NCBI GenBank assembly: GCA_030340625.1
Contig: JAOPHQ010002845.1
Coordinates: forward strand, 432,501 to 496,500
DNA: 64,000 nucleotides
Direction: 5' to 3'
DNA from: Merluccius polli
Lineage: Eukaryota > Chordata > Actinopteri > Gadiformes > Merlucciidae
This document shows positions 62,758 to 64,000 of this stretch, one piece after another (within the stretch, counting starts at the first letter, position 1; each line of letters opens with the position of its first letter). Made by a program: the position numbers and the translations under genes. The notes beneath the pieces were generated by a model, which was not told where the DNA came from, ran no database searches, and saw nothing but the letters and a program-made list of their open reading frames with translations.

Positions 62758-63083
62758 GAATGTGGACTACAAGCCTCGTGTCTGCTTCCTCCTGATTGCA
62801 GTTGTTCATGGGGCTGCTGGAACCAATGGATACCACAGCTGGCCCTGATGTGGCGTAGACAGCCTTGTCTTGTGGCCAGCTAAACTCTTTAATCTTGGAA
62901 GTCAAAAAACCAAACAGTTCCTCCTTGTTCATTGAGTCCCGAAGGAAGTCCATCCAATTGCCAGGAAGCTTGGTATGACTTGATACTTTCCTTCGTACAC
63001 CTGTGCCTCGCTTTTCTCGGGTAGACTCTTTCAAACTGTCTGTGGTGTAAGTGTCCCAAACAAGATCCAATCTTTTTGCATCA
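61979..63083 (-). CDS. Partial unrecognised gene: XPG/FEN1-like nuclease motifs and Cys-rich tail
   Basis: Minus strand. From the palindrome centre outward: RLDLVWDTYTTDSLKES, a basic stretch, then QEEADTRLVVH, RTVDTDVIVIL, FHAYSGCDTTSAFNGKGKKS, a long helical part and a C-terminal CSCKGDCSNCSC..CKCKC tail. EEAD, DTD and GCDTT with GKGKK resemble the acidic motifs and following turn of XPG/FEN1-type nucleases; the tail recalls CXC-type zinc motifs. Similar multi-copy proteins occur in fish and invertebrate genomes, suggesting a mobile origin. The N-terminal part is lost at the palindrome junction (63083); reading on into the right arm (to 63244) is an artefact of the inversion. Confidence 0.5.
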
Positions 63084-64000
63084 TTCATGCACTGGAACAA
63101 GGGGAAACGAAGTTCCTGGTACGTACAGTGGATACAGATGTCATTGTCATACTTGTTGGCACCTTCCATGACATGCTTGCGACTCAACCTTTGGTCGACA
63201 TCTGGGTTGCTTTTGGTATGGGCAAGAATTACAGGTTTTACCACATCAACACCATCTGTGCAAGCCTCGGGGAGTCACGATCAAAAGGCCTACCTGTGTT
63301 CCATGCATACTCTGGCTGTGACACGACCTCTGCATTCAATGGAAAAGGCAAGAAGTCAGTATGGCAAGCCTGGCAGTCTTATGAAGATGTTACAGAGACA
63401 TTTGTATTTCTGGCCAACCATCCCTTCCAGCAGCTCGAACTGGATGATGAATCATTCCAGAAGCTCGAGAGACTGACTGATATTCTGTATGACAAAACCA
63501 GCCCTTTGACCTCAGTCAATGAAGCAAGAAAGGAACTTTTCTGCAAGAAGAATCTGGCAATGGACAAATTGCCACCCACCCAGGATGCACTGCTCCAGCA
63601 CCTGAGACGAGCAGTGTATCAAGCAGGAATCTGGACTACCAGCACACAAACACAGCAGGTGGTTCCTTCTCCACAACAGTATGCCTGGAACAAGGTATCC
63701 AACTTATGGGTGCCTGTTTGGATGACAACTCCAGAAGTTTCAAGAGCGTGCAGGGAGCTCATTAAATGTTCCTGCAAAGGAGACTGTTCCAACTGCAGCT
63801 GTGGCAAAGCAAACCTGGACTGTTCACCACTTTGCAAATGTAAATGTGTTCTGGACTTCTGAGAGTGTTAACTGTTTTTGAATAAATTCTGAGTTCTTTC
63901 CTGCATTGGGTCTGCGTTTGAGTCCCTTCCTGCAATTCTTAACACAGGATGGACAAAAGCACCAAACATGCCCTGCTGCCCCCTCCCCCGAACTCCCCCT
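63084..64000. repeat. Right arm of a large palindrome
   Basis: Reverse complement of 61841-62757 after a 326-bp spacer (62758-63083). The window ends inside or at the end of this arm. gcatgaa at the inner edge is shared by the junction sequences. Confidence 0.95.
63128..63862 (+). pseudogene. Inverted second copy of the C-terminal 244 codons of the XPG/FEN1-like gene
   Basis: Starts at MDTDVIVILVG and runs to the same Cys-rich tail and stop, with one amino-acid difference (LTDILYDK here, LTVILYDK in the left arm). It lacks the EEAD part encoded in the spacer. aataaa at 63881-63886 could be the shared polyadenylation signal. Confidence 0.6.

Noticed and set aside
61979..63244. 421-codon minus-strand frame taken as one gene
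   Set aside because: Its first 54 codons come from the antisense of the right arm, a by-product of the inversion; only the part from 63083 leftwards is credible.
62365..63476. Frames of 129 and 141 codons in other frames of the palindrome
   Set aside because: Alternative-frame shadows of the XPG/FEN1-like gene, mirrored in both arms.

Overview
The window is nuclear DNA from a ray-finned fish. It carries an internal, plus-strand stretch of the sortilin-related receptor gene sorl1 (SORLA/LR11), with introns filled by transposable elements of types common in teleosts. Species cannot be named from the sequence. No tRNA, rRNA, CRISPR array or prokaryotic gene was seen.

Region 1 (about 0.6-11.1 kb) holds eleven small exons, each coding one LDLR class A repeat. 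Region 2 (11.2-41.1 kb) holds twelve exons coding fibronectin type III domains 1 to 6 (the sixth only in part). All 23 exons have AG/GT borders, consecutive phases agree, and together they give about 990 codons with no frameshift. The Vps10p, YWTD and EGF parts must lie left of base 1; the rest of FN3-6, the membrane segment and the tail are not seen and should lie right of base 64000. This would make the last visible intron at least 22.9 kb.

The introns are nested mobile elements. hAT-type elements with 8-bp target duplications dominate, for example at 3935-4776, 9752-10273, 18182-21411, 26359-29737, 28073-29349, 28585-29159, 33580-34294, 38281-39314, 57207-57766 and 58422-59244. There are also two TTAA-flanked MITEs, two near-identical Tc1/mariner copies with a DD36E catalytic spacing (34684-35903 and 39596-40884), a PIF/Harbinger relic, a piggyBac-like relic, LINE fragments and three related solo LTRs.

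Region 3 (42.5-64 kb) contains no sorl1 exon that I can see. A broken L1-like element and an old minus-strand Ty3/Gypsy relic are interrupted by a young, apparently complete Ty3/Gypsy retrotransposon (47498-56636). That element has near-identical LTRs, a tRNA-Thr primer site, and one 1994-codon Gag-Pol frame whose Gag resembles the PNMA family. The right end (61841-64000) is a large palindrome of 917-bp arms about 99.5% identical. It holds part of an unrecognised gene with XPG/FEN1-like acidic motifs and a cysteine-rich tail. This palindrome and the Gypsy element are the two items most worth a second look.
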